Origin: Mycobacterium sp. MFM001
Lineage (GTDB): Bacteria > Actinomycetota > Actinomycetes > Mycobacteriales > Mycobacteriaceae
DNA length: 64,000 bases
Direction: 5' to 3'
Assembly: GCF_003402475.1 (NCBI RefSeq)
Contig: NZ_BFAB01000015.1
Location: 41,110 to 105,109 of the forward strand
The notes below the pieces were generated by a model, which saw only the letters and a program-made list of their open reading frames with translations, was not told the DNA's origin and made no database searches. The translations under genes and the position numbers were made by a program. Below, piece after piece: positions 9,037 to 17,817 of this stretch (positions are counted from its first letter, which is position 1; every line of letters begins with the position of its first letter).

Positions 9037-9661
9037 CGTCGTCAAACTCATCGACGTCGCAGAGGACGGCCGCGACCGTCTGTTGGCCGCGCTGCGGGGC
9101 GCGGCAACGAAGGTAAGCGCCGAAGCCGCGCTGGTGGAGTCGACGCTGCCCGGCAGCCGTAACGGCGGCGACATCCTGATGCATCTGCGGTTGGCCGATC
9201 GAAGCGAATGGGACCGCATCGCAGGTGAATTCAACGACGTGCTGCAGGACCCGGCAGTCAGCCGGGTCAACGGGGCCGGCTATACGGGTCATCCCGCTCG
9301 CACCGATTGGTCCCTCGGCCAGGGTGCCGTCTACCGCGCGCTGTTGTTGCACGTGGCGCCCGGCACCGACGACGCCACCATCGCCCGCTTCGAGGCCGAC
9401 CTGCGGCTGCTGCCCCGCCACGTGCGCACTATCGCCGCCTGGCAGCTGAGCCGTGTTGAAGATGCCACCGGCGACTCGCCCTGGACACATGTGTTCGAAC
9501 AGGAATTCACCGACGTCGAGGGATTGATGGGCCCGTATCTCATGCATCCGATTCATTGGGGCCATGTGGATCGCTGGTTCGACCCGGAATGCCCCGACGT
9601 CATCGTGCGGGATCGTGTCTGCCACAGCTTCTGTCGGGCCGATCGCGCGGTACTCGGCTGA
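9029..9661 (+). CDS. hypothetical protein, two-repeat Dabb-like (stress-responsive alpha/beta barrel)
   Basis: 210 residues from an ATG that overlaps the stop region of the preceding small gene. The protein seems to hold two related halves (MFSVVKLIDV... and YRALLLHVAPGTDD...), with short beta strands and helices of the dimeric alpha+beta barrel type. The second half ends with HPIHWGHVDRWFDPE, like the terminal helix of Dabb domains. Its function is unknown; coexpression with the esterase and flavoproteins suggests a cyclase, isomerase or binding role in the same pathway. It ends 3 bp from a convergent SDR gene. Confidence 0.6.
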   Translation: MFSVVKLIDVAEDGRDRLLAALRGAATKVSAEAALVESTLPGSRNGGDILMHLRLADRSEWDRIAGEFNDVLQDPAVSRVNGAGYTGHPARTDWSLGQGAVYRALLLHVAPGTDDATIARFEADLRLLPRHVRTIAAWQLSRVEDATGDSPWTHVFEQEFTDVEGLMGPYLMHPIHWGHVDRWFDPECPDVIVRDRVCHSFCRADRAVLG

Positions 9662-9664
9662 GTA

Positions 9665-10552
9665 CTACAAGCCCGCGGGCGCGACATTCGGGTTGGCGGT
9701 CACCGGTGGTTCCATCGCAGGCAACAAGGTCTTGCCGTCCAGGCTGCGCACCGGCAACCCCTCAGACCAGGCATAGTGCAGACTAAACGCCACCAGCCCA
9801 GTGCGCTCCGCAGCGGGCCGGTGACACATTGCCAGCACGGTCTCGGCCAGGTACTCAACAGGCTCGGTCGGGAATCCATCCGGAATCAACTGTGCGGCAC
9901 CGGGAGTACGGACCGCGGTAGACGGGCCGACACAGTTGACGGCGATGTTCGCGTCGAGCAACTCGGCTGCCACCCCTTGCGTGAAGCGGTGCAACGCCGC
10001 CTTCATCGATGCGTAGACAACGTCACCTGCGGTCTTGTTGTAGTCGCGATACGGCCGGACGGGCGGCACCCCGGTCACCGAACCGATGTTGACGATCCAG
10101 CCCGCTGCCTGTGAACGCATATGAGGCACTGCGGCTTTCGTCAGCACGAACGGCGCCTTCAGATAGTGCTCCACCGTTCGGTCGAAGGTGTCCAGGCTCA
10201 TGTCTTCCACCAGCGAGTAGTCAGCGTATCCGGCATTGTTGACCAAAATGTCGAGTCTCCCTGTGCGGGTGAGCACCTGATCGATCAACCGCTCGCGCTG
10301 TTCGGCGTCTTCGAGATCGGCGGCAATGCCCAGCGCGTCGCCGCCCGCCTGCCTGATCAGTTCGACCGTCTCATTGATCGTCCCGGGCAGCGCGGCGGCT
10401 TTACCCGCCCGCACCGACGCCGACGGCCGATAGGACCGCGCAGTCACCACCACGGTGGCGCCCTCCGCCGAGAGCCGTTGCGCAATCGCGCGTCCGATGC
10501 CACGGCTACTGCCGGTGACCAGAGCTGTTCTACCGGAAAGCAAGTGCGTCAT
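9665..10552 (-). CDS. short-chain dehydrogenase/reductase
   Basis: SDR of 295 residues with TGSSRGIG, the NNAGYADYSL loop, a serine in NIGSVTG and a displaced active-site YASMK. Compared with the typical 250-260 residues it carries an insertion after the cofactor strand (about residues 40-60) and a longer C-terminal tail. Its ATG overlaps the TGA of the upstream Baeyer-Villiger gene, so the two are coupled: alcohol-to-ketone oxidation followed by oxygen insertion is a plausible pair. Confidence 0.82.
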   Translation of the reverse strand: MTHLLSGRTALVTGSSRGIGRAIAQRLSAEGATVVVTARSYRPSASVRAGKAAALPGTINETVELIRQAGGDALGIAADLEDAEQRERLIDQVLTRTGRLDILVNNAGYADYSLVEDMSLDTFDRTVEHYLKAPFVLTKAAVPHMRSQAAGWIVNIGSVTGVPPVRPYRDYNKTAGDVVYASMKAALHRFTQGVAAELLDANIAVNCVGPSTAVRTPGAAQLIPDGFPTEPVEYLAETVLAMCHRPAAERTGLVAFSLHYAWSEGLPVRSLDGKTLLPAMEPPVTANPNVAPAGL

Positions 10553-12447
10553 CGTAGGTGGAAGTGCTCCTCGATGGGCGCGCGGTGTTCCTCCCACCAG
10601 TCGATCATCCGCAGTGGATTGGCCACCACCACGCGGCCGGAGGGCACGCGATAGTACGTGTGCGCTGTCGGAGTGTGCCGCCACACAAGGTTTTCCATCA
10701 CATCGTCGAGGCGAGCGACGTACTCGTCGTAGGCCTCGCGCGTGGGTTCCATCGACCGCGCCCCACGCAACGCCATCAATTGCAGGCACTCCGTGATGTA
10801 GTGCACGGCTACCTCGACGCCGAAGTTGTGACCGCCGCCGTGGCCGGGGCTGCCGTTGGGATGGGACGTCACGAACAAATTCGGGAATCCGGGCACGGTG
10901 CCGCCGCGATAGCTGCGTGGAGTGCCCGCCCACTCGTCTTGCAAAGTACGGCCGCCGCGTCCACGAATGTCGATCGTCGACAGGAAGTCGAGGTAATAGC
11001 CCGTCGCGTAGATGATTACATCCAGGCTGATCTCCCGCCCGTCCTCGGTCACGATGCCGTCAGGTGTGACCCGCGCCGGCTCGCTTGCTTCGACGTCAAC
11101 GTGGGGACGGGTGAGGGCGGCATAGTAACCGCCGGGATCGCGGATGATGCGCTTGCCGTACGGGGCGAAGTCCGGGGTGACCTTCTTCGCCAGTTCGCTG
11201 CCCGCGCCGAAGGTGCGGTCGATGTAGTCGAGGCAGTACTTCAGCAGTACATCATTGGCCGGCGAAATCGACTGGTGCGAGGCCGCCCACTCGGGGTCCA
11301 CTTGGATGACCGGGTAGTTGTTGTCCGCAGTCGACCAATAGGACTTCAGCCGAATCCAATTCGCGTAGTGCGGGACATGCCTGGCCAACCAGCGGTGGTA
11401 GTCGGGCACGTCGTCCGACGGCCGCCGCCGTGGCGCCACCCAGTGCGGCTGGCGCTGGAACACGGTGAGGCGCGCGACGTCGTCGACGACCGCGTCGACG
11501 ATCTGCACCGCCGTGCAGCCCGCCCCGATGACAGCGACCCGCTTGCCGGTCAAGTCGAGTTCGCGATCCCATTGCGCTGAATGAATGCTGATGCCGGTGA
11601 ACGTCTCTCGGCCGTCGAGGTCGGGGAAGCGCGGTCTGTTGAGGTATCCGGTCGCGGTGATGACCACATTGGCGTGGCTGACGGTGCGCGCACCGTCGGC
11701 CGAGCAGGCACGAATCTGCCAGCGCTGGTTCTCGTCGTCCCACCAGAGCGCCTCGACCTCGGTGTTGAACCGGGTATGGTTGCGGATCTTGTACTTGTCG
11801 GCGACAGCCTGCAAGTACGACTGGTATTCCGATCCCATCGGGTAGTAGTTGGACCAGTCGGGGTTGAGCTCGCGCGACAGCGAGTAATAGGTCGACGGGG
11901 TGTCCACCCCGATGCCCGGATAGGTGGTGGTCAGCCAGGTGCCGCCGACCTCGGGATTGCGTTCATATATCTCGTAGGCGACGCCGGCGTCGGCGGCCGC
12001 GATCGCGGCGGCGATCCCGGCCATCCCACATCCGACGATGGCGATCTTCGTCGTCAACCGGACAGATGCGGTGCGCGGCAGTACCGGCCGCGGCTTGTGA
12101 AAACCGCCCTGTTCCAGCAGCATTGGCACGTTTCGATCCTCGAGGGCTACGCCCAGCGCGATGGGCGCGATCCGGCCGAACAGAACCGGGTCGTCGGCGG
12201 GGACGGCGCGGATGGGTTCCGACGCGCCGGTCAGGATGTCCAGCAGCGCGTCAACGATCGTGGCGGCGGTCTCGGGGTCGGTGACACCCGCCTGCTCGGG
12301 CGGATCAGGCACATGTGAGATCGCAGGCCCGAATTTGTCGACAACGGCGGGATCACCGCTCAGTTGCGCCAATACCGCCACCAGCACGCCAGGGTCGGCC
12401 TGCTCGAGATTGGCGCGCAGTTCGGCGGCCGCAGTCTGGGTAAGCAT
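10549..12447 (-). CDS. Baeyer-Villiger monooxygenase with long N-terminal extension (HAPMO type)
   Basis: A protein of about 632 residues from the ATG at 12445-12447. Residues 1-130 form a helical extension with no flavin motif. Then follow the FAD motif GCGMAGIAAA (139-148), the fingerprint FTGISIHSAQWD (283-294) and the NADPH motif GAGCTA (308-313). The extension and length match 4-hydroxyacetophenone monooxygenase-type Baeyer-Villiger enzymes, which act on aryl or cyclic ketones. A second in-frame start lies 33 nt upstream. The enzyme is clearly distinct from the one at 1266-2879, so the cluster has two different oxygen-insertion steps or substrates. Confidence 0.87.
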   Translation of the reverse strand: MLTQTAAAELRANLEQADPGVLVAVLAQLSGDPAVVDKFGPAISHVPDPPEQAGVTDPETAATIVDALLDILTGASEPIRAVPADDPVLFGRIAPIALGVALEDRNVPMLLEQGGFHKPRPVLPRTASVRLTTKIAIVGCGMAGIAAAIAAADAGVAYEIYERNPEVGGTWLTTTYPGIGVDTPSTYYSLSRELNPDWSNYYPMGSEYQSYLQAVADKYKIRNHTRFNTEVEALWWDDENQRWQIRACSADGARTVSHANVVITATGYLNRPRFPDLDGRETFTGISIHSAQWDRELDLTGKRVAVIGAGCTAVQIVDAVVDDVARLTVFQRQPHWVAPRRRPSDDVPDYHRWLARHVPHYANWIRLKSYWSTADNNYPVIQVDPEWAASHQSISPANDVLLKYCLDYIDRTFGAGSELAKKVTPDFAPYGKRIIRDPGGYYAALTRPHVDVEASEPARVTPDGIVTEDGREISLDVIIYATGYYLDFLSTIDIRGRGGRTLQDEWAGTPRSYRGGTVPGFPNLFVTSHPNGSPGHGGGHNFGVEVAVHYITECLQLMALRGARSMEPTREAYDEYVARLDDVMENLVWRHTPTAHTYYRVPSGRVVVANPLRMIDWWEEHRAPIEEHFHLR

Positions 12448-12524
12448 GACGGCGCCAGTATCGGCCCGGACGGGGCCCACAGCGCCCGGCGTGTCTACTG
12501 AGCGGGACGCGTTTTGGCTCCCAC

Positions 12525-12534
12525 TGACCGGTCA
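12525..12534. promoter_or_regulatory. 10-bp palindrome in divergent promoter (putative operator)
   Basis: TGACCGGTCA is a perfect 10-bp palindrome in the 130-bp gap between the divergent HAPMO-type gene and the NTF2-fold gene. It shares the ACCGGT core with the 12-bp palindrome before the IclR gene. A common regulator is possible but unproven; ACCGGT occurs often by chance in GC-rich DNA. Confidence 0.3.
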
Positions 12535-12577
12535 TCGGCGGTGCCGGCACGCCGACCGGCTGCTTGACTGCAGGATC

Positions 12578-13060
12578 GTGAGCAACGACATCTCGCTGGC
12601 CGAGTTGCAGGAATTCATCGCCGAGTTCTGGTTCCATTACGACGAGGCGCACTACGACGAGCTGGCGGTCCGATTTGCCGACGACATCCACTACGTCAGT
12701 CGCAGCGACAGCGGAGCCAGCCCGTTCGAGGAGTTGCTGACCGCTGACGTCCGCGGGCGCCACGAGGCATTCGCGTGGCTGGTCGAGCACCGGAACGCAA
12801 GTCCATACCCGTTGCGCCACAACGCCATCAATGTCTTCCGCACCGGGTTCGACGGCGAGGCGGCCAGTGTCCGCTTTTACCTCTTGGTATCCCACATCGC
12901 CAATTCCGTCCCATTCGTCAACTCCACCGCCGTCGTCGACGCCGCTGTGCGGCGAGCACGTGCCAGTCTGCAGTTCACCAAAATGGAGGTCGTGCTCGAC
13001 ACACGGGACTCTGTGTTGCTTTCCGAGTTGTCCGTCGACAGCACTGCAAAAAGCACCTGA
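12578..13060 (+). CDS. SnoaL/NTF2-like small protein
   Basis: 160 residues from a GTG start. The pattern of an N-terminal helix (LAELQEFIAEFWFHYDEAH), then a strand-rich body with conserved DELAVRFADDIHYVSR and LRHNAINV, is that of the cone-shaped NTF2 fold used by ketosteroid isomerases, SnoaL cyclases and beta subunits of ring-hydroxylating dioxygenases. No Rieske alpha subunit is adjacent, so a stand-alone isomerase or cyclase is more likely than a dioxygenase beta subunit. It is 2 bp from the downstream SDR gene. Confidence 0.65.
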   Translation: MSNDISLAELQEFIAEFWFHYDEAHYDELAVRFADDIHYVSRSDSGASPFEELLTADVRGRHEAFAWLVEHRNASPYPLRHNAINVFRTGFDGEAASVRFYLLVSHIANSVPFVNSTAVVDAAVRRARASLQFTKMEVVLDTRDSVLLSELSVDSTAKST

Positions 13061-13062
13061 TT

Positions 13063-13923
13063 GTGACCGCGCGCAACATGTTCGACGGTGGCGTGGCGGT
13101 CATCACCGGCGCCGGCGCCGGGATCGGGGCGGGCCTGGCCCGTTACGCCGCGAAACTGGGCATGACTGTCGTGCTCGCCGACATCGACGCCGAGGCCGTC
13201 GCGGCGCTACGCCGGGAACTGAACGCGCAAGGTGCGACCGCGGTCGACACGGTGTGCGACGTACGCGAATCGGATGCGATGCAGCAGCTGGCCGAGCGCA
13301 CATATCGCGATATCGGACCTGTGCGCCTCTTGGTCAACAACGCCGCTGTCGAGCAATTCGGTTACCTGTGGGATACCCCCGTGGAGAACTGGAAGCACGT
13401 CGTCGACATCAACATCAGCGGCGTCTTCCACGGCGTACGCGCGTTTCTGCCGAAGATGCTGCCCTTGCCGGAACCTGCGTGGGTGTGGAATGTGTCGTCG
13501 ATTGGTGGCGTCGCGACTGTTCCGCTGCAGGCGCCCTACATCATGAGCAAACATGCGGTACTCGCGCTCACCGAATGCCTGCGCTTAGAGGTGCAGTTGG
13601 CCGGACACGATCATCACATCCACGTACAGGCCGTACTGCCAGGTGCGGTGGCATCCAACATCTTCGAGTCCGGCGGCGGGGTGAATGACGGCGACGTCGC
13701 CGCTGCCGAGGCGCAGCGCTCGGCGATGCTCGAGATCAAGGCCGGGGCGATGGATGCCCTTACCGCCGCCGAGGCGATATTCGATCAAGCCACCGAAGGG
13801 CGCTTCTACTTGCTCACGCAGCCCGAGTACGTCGGCGCGGCGATGGCCGAGCGCGGCGAATCCCTTGTCTCGCAGCGTCCTCCCGCGCTGAGGGGCCGCC
13901 GATTCGATCCGGCGCGCCGGTGA
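13063..13923 (+). CDS. short-chain dehydrogenase/reductase
   Basis: 286 residues from a GTG start: TGAGAGIG cofactor loop, acidic LADID after strand 2 favouring NAD(H), NNAAVEQFG, SSIGG serine and a non-canonical active-site segment YIMSK. Part of a plus-strand operon with the NTF2-fold gene (2-bp gap) and an esterase (GTGA overlap). The substrate is unknown; position suggests the same alicyclic pathway. Confidence 0.82.
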   Translation: MTARNMFDGGVAVITGAGAGIGAGLARYAAKLGMTVVLADIDAEAVAALRRELNAQGATAVDTVCDVRESDAMQQLAERTYRDIGPVRLLVNNAAVEQFGYLWDTPVENWKHVVDINISGVFHGVRAFLPKMLPLPEPAWVWNVSSIGGVATVPLQAPYIMSKHAVLALTECLRLEVQLAGHDHHIHVQAVLPGAVASNIFESGGGVNDGDVAAAEAQRSAMLEIKAGAMDALTAAEAIFDQATEGRFYLLTQPEYVGAAMAERGESLVSQRPPALRGRRFDPARR

Positions 13924-14855
13924 GGCTGGATCCCGACGCCGCTGCCCGTGTCGCGTCATTCGGCGATATTCCGCCGATGCGACAGCGCGGACTGGCCGCC
14001 ATTCGTAAAGCCATCGAATCGGCGCCCCTGCCCGACGCGATGCCGGAAATGGCCACCGTGGCAAACAGCACGGCACCCGGCCCGGCCGGACCGATTCCCT
14101 TGCGCATTTACCACCCAACTCGCGCTGCCCGGACGCCAGTGCTGGTGTATTTCCACGGCGGCGGAATGGTTCTCGGCTCCAATCACTCGTTCGAGCCGCT
14201 GGCCCGGACGCTGGCGGCCGAGAGCGGCGCGACCGTGGTGGCCGTCGATTACCGCCTCGCCCCAGAGAATCCGCCGCCCGCGCAATTCCACGACGCCTAC
14301 TTCGCGACCGGCTGGGTGGCGCGCAATGCCCACCTACTCGGCGTTGATCCGGCTCGGCTTGCGGTGATCGGCGACAGCGCGGGCGGCTCGCTGGCGGCCG
14401 CCGTGGCGCTGGCGGCCCGCGACCGGGGCGGCCCGCCAATCCTTTGCCAGGTGCTGCTCTATCCGGGGTTAGACCGCGACATGGATGCGCCGTCCATCAC
14501 GGCGCTGGCCGATGCACCGATGCTCTGCCTCGACGACATCAATTACATGCACGAGCTTGCCGATGGCTGCGGAAGCACCTCGCGCGACCCGTATCGGGTA
14601 CCTGCATACGCCACCGACTTGTCCGGCCTGCCCGCCGCGATCGTCGTCAGCGCCGAGTGCGATCCGATCCGCGACTGGGGCGAGCGCTACGCAAACCGCT
14701 TGCGCGAGGCCCGAGTACAGGTGACCATGACCCGCTACCCAGGTATGTACCACGGGTTCCTGATGCGCGCCGACACGACCGCGCGGGGCCGGCTGGCCAT
14801 CGCCGAAGTCGGCGCCCTGCTGCGTGCGAAATTTGCTCACCCATTGCCGTTCTGA
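13920..14855 (+). CDS. hormone-sensitive-lipase-type esterase
   Basis: 311 residues starting at a GTG overlapping the SDR stop (GTGA). It has HGGGM (79-83) for the oxyanion hole, the nucleophile motif IGDSAGG with Ser153, Asp in ECDPIRDWG and His in MYHGFLM. It is a second HSL-type esterase, related to but distinct from the one at 7656-8615. Each plus-strand operon of this cluster thus has one esterase and each divergent minus-strand group has one Baeyer-Villiger monooxygenase, which supports paired ketone-to-ester-to-acid chemistry. Confidence 0.86.
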   Translation: MRLDPDAAARVASFGDIPPMRQRGLAAIRKAIESAPLPDAMPEMATVANSTAPGPAGPIPLRIYHPTRAARTPVLVYFHGGGMVLGSNHSFEPLARTLAAESGATVVAVDYRLAPENPPPAQFHDAYFATGWVARNAHLLGVDPARLAVIGDSAGGSLAAAVALAARDRGGPPILCQVLLYPGLDRDMDAPSITALADAPMLCLDDINYMHELADGCGSTSRDPYRVPAYATDLSGLPAAIVVSAECDPIRDWGERYANRLREARVQVTMTRYPGMYHGFLMRADTTARGRLAIAEVGALLRAKFAHPLPF

Positions 14856-14945
14856 GCCTTTGGCGTCCCGGTCAACGGACACCTGGTCGCTGCGGCACCG
14901 GCGGCAACCGCAAAATCGAGGCCAGCGACAACCAGAGGAGATCCG

Positions 14946-16022
14946 ATGCTCACCGATCAGCGGCGCCTAGAGCTGTCCGACGTGTTGCGGCCCGCATCGC
15001 CTCCCCAGGAGATCCGCGACGTCTACACGGACGATCAACGGGAACGACTGCTGGACATTGTGCACAACAACGGGCCGTGGAAGCTGATCATCGCACACCA
15101 CTTCCACTCGGCCGAAGAGCTGATCGCCACCATGAGCGGCGCTTTTCCCGAAGGGTTTGAGCCGTCTCTGGACCTGTTTGTGACCCCTACCTTCCGCGGC
15201 TACCTGGCGAACCACGGCGCGGTGTTGTACCCACAAGTGCACGACTGCTTCTACAACGCACGCTTCGTGGAGATGGCCAAGGCCTACTGGAAAGCCGAAT
15301 ACGCCAAGCCGCAGATGATGCTATTCAACATCAACGGCCCATGCGCCAATCGCGATCCGGGACACCTGGATTCGCCGAGCTTCCGCGGGGTGCGCCACGA
15401 GAACGCACCGACCTGGCTGACAAGCGTCATGGGCAAATCCGGCCTATTCCAGGACTACCTGATCAAGATGGCGCAAGTGATCGCCTGGTTTTCTCTCGAC
15501 CCGGGCAGCGGCTTCACGTATTGGCCAGACGGGCCGCTCAAGCCGCCGCAGCGCATTCTGCCGCCGGTCTACAACCGCGGTGTTGTGGTGCAAAACGAGA
15601 TGATGATGCACCGCGGTGAAGCCAATGGGCCACTGGAACAACAGATCCCGGCCGGGCTGAGCTTCGACACCACGTTCACCGGTGATCCCGCCGACCGCGA
15701 CTGGTGGCTACTGCAGAACGGCAACGATGTGATCGCCCGCCACCACACCGACGAGCTGCGCTTCCTGGTCCACTGGTCGGCCGAGGTCTTCTCCGACTAC
15801 GACGAGTTGAAGAAAAACATGGACGGCTCCGACGATCTGACCATCGAGCAGGCAATCGACACGTTGGTCAAGGACGTCAACGCCCAAGGTATCAAGCTGT
15901 CTTTGCCGGACGACCCGCTGCACAACCCAGAGTTCATCCGCACGCTCAACGCGGCCTACGACCTGGGCGGTCCGTCGAGCTATCCGGACGACGCACCGAT
16001 CAGCGCCTTTCAGCTGGCATGA
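14946..16022 (+). CDS. uncharacterised 358-residue protein, possible Fe(II)/2-oxoglutarate-type oxygenase
   Basis: The ATG follows GAGGAG at good spacing. I do not recognise the family. The protein is soluble, with no signal peptide or membrane segment. A His-x-Asp (H140, D142 in RDPGHLDSPSF) is followed 80 residues later by HRGE (H222, R223 in MMMHRGEANGP), a spacing resembling the metal triad plus arginine of Fe(II)/2-oxoglutarate oxygenases. Rich in Trp and Phe (WFSLDPGSGFTYWPDG). It stands between an esterase and the KstD-like gene in the same direction, so it probably acts in the same pathway. The metal-site reading is inference. Confidence 0.5.
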   Translation: MLTDQRRLELSDVLRPASPPQEIRDVYTDDQRERLLDIVHNNGPWKLIIAHHFHSAEELIATMSGAFPEGFEPSLDLFVTPTFRGYLANHGAVLYPQVHDCFYNARFVEMAKAYWKAEYAKPQMMLFNINGPCANRDPGHLDSPSFRGVRHENAPTWLTSVMGKSGLFQDYLIKMAQVIAWFSLDPGSGFTYWPDGPLKPPQRILPPVYNRGVVVQNEMMMHRGEANGPLEQQIPAGLSFDTTFTGDPADRDWWLLQNGNDVIARHHTDELRFLVHWSAEVFSDYDELKKNMDGSDDLTIEQAIDTLVKDVNAQGIKLSLPDDPLHNPEFIRTLNAAYDLGGPSSYPDDAPISAFQLA

Positions 16023-16118
16023 CCGACACGGCGGATGCCAGAGAAACGGTCGCGGCCGGCTCTGGCGGCCAACGTCCCGCTGGCAGGGAAACCAAGTCAC
16101 GGAGCCAAGTCGGCGACC

Positions 16119-16124
16119 TAATGT
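16119..16124 (+). promoter_or_regulatory. -10 element (TAATGT) for a probable leaderless transcript
   Basis: TAATGT ends 7 nt before the GTG start at 16132 and no Shine-Dalgarno sequence precedes that GTG. In mycobacteria this spacing places transcription start at the initiation codon, giving a leaderless mRNA. Prediction from sequence only. Confidence 0.45.
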
Positions 16125-16131
16125 CGTTTTC

Positions 16132-17817
16132 GTGTCGACTAGCATCCCCGCCGGCCTGCCCGTCCGCGACCTGACGGTAGACCTCTTGGTCGTCGGTTCG
16201 GGCACCGGAATGGCAGCTGCGTTGGCGGCGCAGGAATGCGGATTGAACGTATTGATCGTGGAGAAGTCGTCCTATGTCGGGGGTTCGACGGCTCGCTCGG
16301 GCGGCGCCTTGTGGCTTCCGGCGAGTCCGATATTGGACGTCGACGCCGACACCGTGGAACGTGCCGAGACTTATCTGCGGTCGGTGGTCGCGGGCACCGC
16401 ACCGGCCGAGCGATCCGCCGGCTTCTTGCGGCACGTGACCGCGACCGTCGAAATGCTGCGGCGCACCACACCGATGAAGTTCATCTGGGCCAAAGACTAT
16501 TCGGACTACCACCCCGAGGCGCCCGGCGGAACCGCCGTCGGTCGCACCTGCGAGTGCCGCCCGTTGAACTCCGCGATCCTCGGTGAATACCGGAACCAGC
16601 TGAGACCCGGAGTACTGGAGGTCAAGATCCCCATGCCCACCACCGGGGCCGACTACCGGTGGATGAACCTGATGGCCCGGGTCCCGCGCAAAGGCATACC
16701 GACCATCGCCAAACGGCTCGGTCAAGGGGTGGGTGGACGTCTGCTTGGCCGGCGCTACGTCGCGGGCGGGCAGGCGCTTACCGCCGGCCTGTTCGCCGGT
16801 GTGCTACGCGCGGGAGTCCCGATATGGACCGACACCGCGCTGCATCGCTTGACCACGGACGGCGCCCGGGTCACCGGCGCAGTGGTCGGGCACGACGCGC
16901 GGGAAGTTACCGTCACCGCGCGGCGGGGCGTGGTGTTGGCCGCCGGCGGGTTCGACCACGCCATGGCCATGCGCTGGAAGTTCCAGTCCGAATCTCTCGG
17001 CGAGCACATGAGCCTGGGCGCCGAGTCCAACACCGGCGATGCCATCCGCGTCGCGCAAGACCTCGGCGCCGCAACCGATCTCATGAGCCAAGCATGGTGG
17101 TTCCCGGCCGTCGCACCACTACCGGGCGCGACGCCACTGGTGATGCTGGCCGAACGATCCCTGCCCGGTTCGCTGATCGTCGATCAGCACGGCATCCGCT
17201 TCGCCAACGAGGCAACGGATTACATGTCGTTCGGGCAGCGGCTGCTGGAACGGGAACGCTCAGGAGATCCGGTCGAGTCCATGTGGATCGTGTTCGACCA
17301 GCAGTACCGCAACAGTTATGTCTTCGCCGGCGAACTGTTTCCCCGGATGCCAATCCCGCAGCCGTGGTACGCCGCCGGCATCGCCCACCGCTCGAATAGC
17401 CTGGCTGAACTCGCGGACAAAATAGGTGTTCCCCGATCACAGTTCGCGGCCACCGTGCACCGGTTCAACGAGATGGCACGAGCCGGATTGGACGCGGACT
17501 TCCACCGCGGCCGCAGCGCCTACGACCGCTACTACGGCGATCCCACCATCAAACCGAACCCCAATCTGCGCGCTCTCGACCGTGGGCCCTTCTATGCGGT
17601 CAAGATGGTGCTCAGCGACCTCGGCACCTGCGGCGGTCTGCGCGCCGACGACCGTGCCCGCGTGTTGCGCGAGGACGGCAGCGTCATCAAGGGCCTCTAC
17701 GCGATCGGCAACACCGCGGCCAACGCGTTCGGCGCCACCTATCCCGGAGCGGGCGCAACGATTGCCCAGGGATTGGTGTACGGCTACGTCGCCGCCCGCG
17801 ACGCGGCCACCGGTTAA
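16132..17817 (+). CDS. 3-ketosteroid-delta1-dehydrogenase-like flavoprotein (KstD paralogue)
   Basis: 561 residues, the length of KstD. FAD motif GSGTGMAAA (22-30), VEKS, and the family hallmarks YSDYHPEAPGG (123-133, containing the tyrosine equivalent to an active-site Tyr), DRYYGDPTIKPNPNL and the C-terminal TYPGAGAT with the catalytic tyrosine and backbone glycine. KstD introduces the C1-C2 double bond in 3-ketosteroids. The main kstD lies elsewhere in M. tuberculosis (Rv3537, from memory), so this is probably a paralogue for a different 3-keto polycycle. GTG start without ribosome-binding site; see the -10 element upstream. It abuts the convergent PadR gene with no gap. Confidence 0.85.
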   Translation: MSTSIPAGLPVRDLTVDLLVVGSGTGMAAALAAQECGLNVLIVEKSSYVGGSTARSGGALWLPASPILDVDADTVERAETYLRSVVAGTAPAERSAGFLRHVTATVEMLRRTTPMKFIWAKDYSDYHPEAPGGTAVGRTCECRPLNSAILGEYRNQLRPGVLEVKIPMPTTGADYRWMNLMARVPRKGIPTIAKRLGQGVGGRLLGRRYVAGGQALTAGLFAGVLRAGVPIWTDTALHRLTTDGARVTGAVVGHDAREVTVTARRGVVLAAGGFDHAMAMRWKFQSESLGEHMSLGAESNTGDAIRVAQDLGAATDLMSQAWWFPAVAPLPGATPLVMLAERSLPGSLIVDQHGIRFANEATDYMSFGQRLLERERSGDPVESMWIVFDQQYRNSYVFAGELFPRMPIPQPWYAAGIAHRSNSLAELADKIGVPRSQFAATVHRFNEMARAGLDADFHRGRSAYDRYYGDPTIKPNPNLRALDRGPFYAVKMVLSDLGTCGGLRADDRARVLREDGSVIKGLYAIGNTAANAFGATYPGAGATIAQGLVYGYVAARDAATG

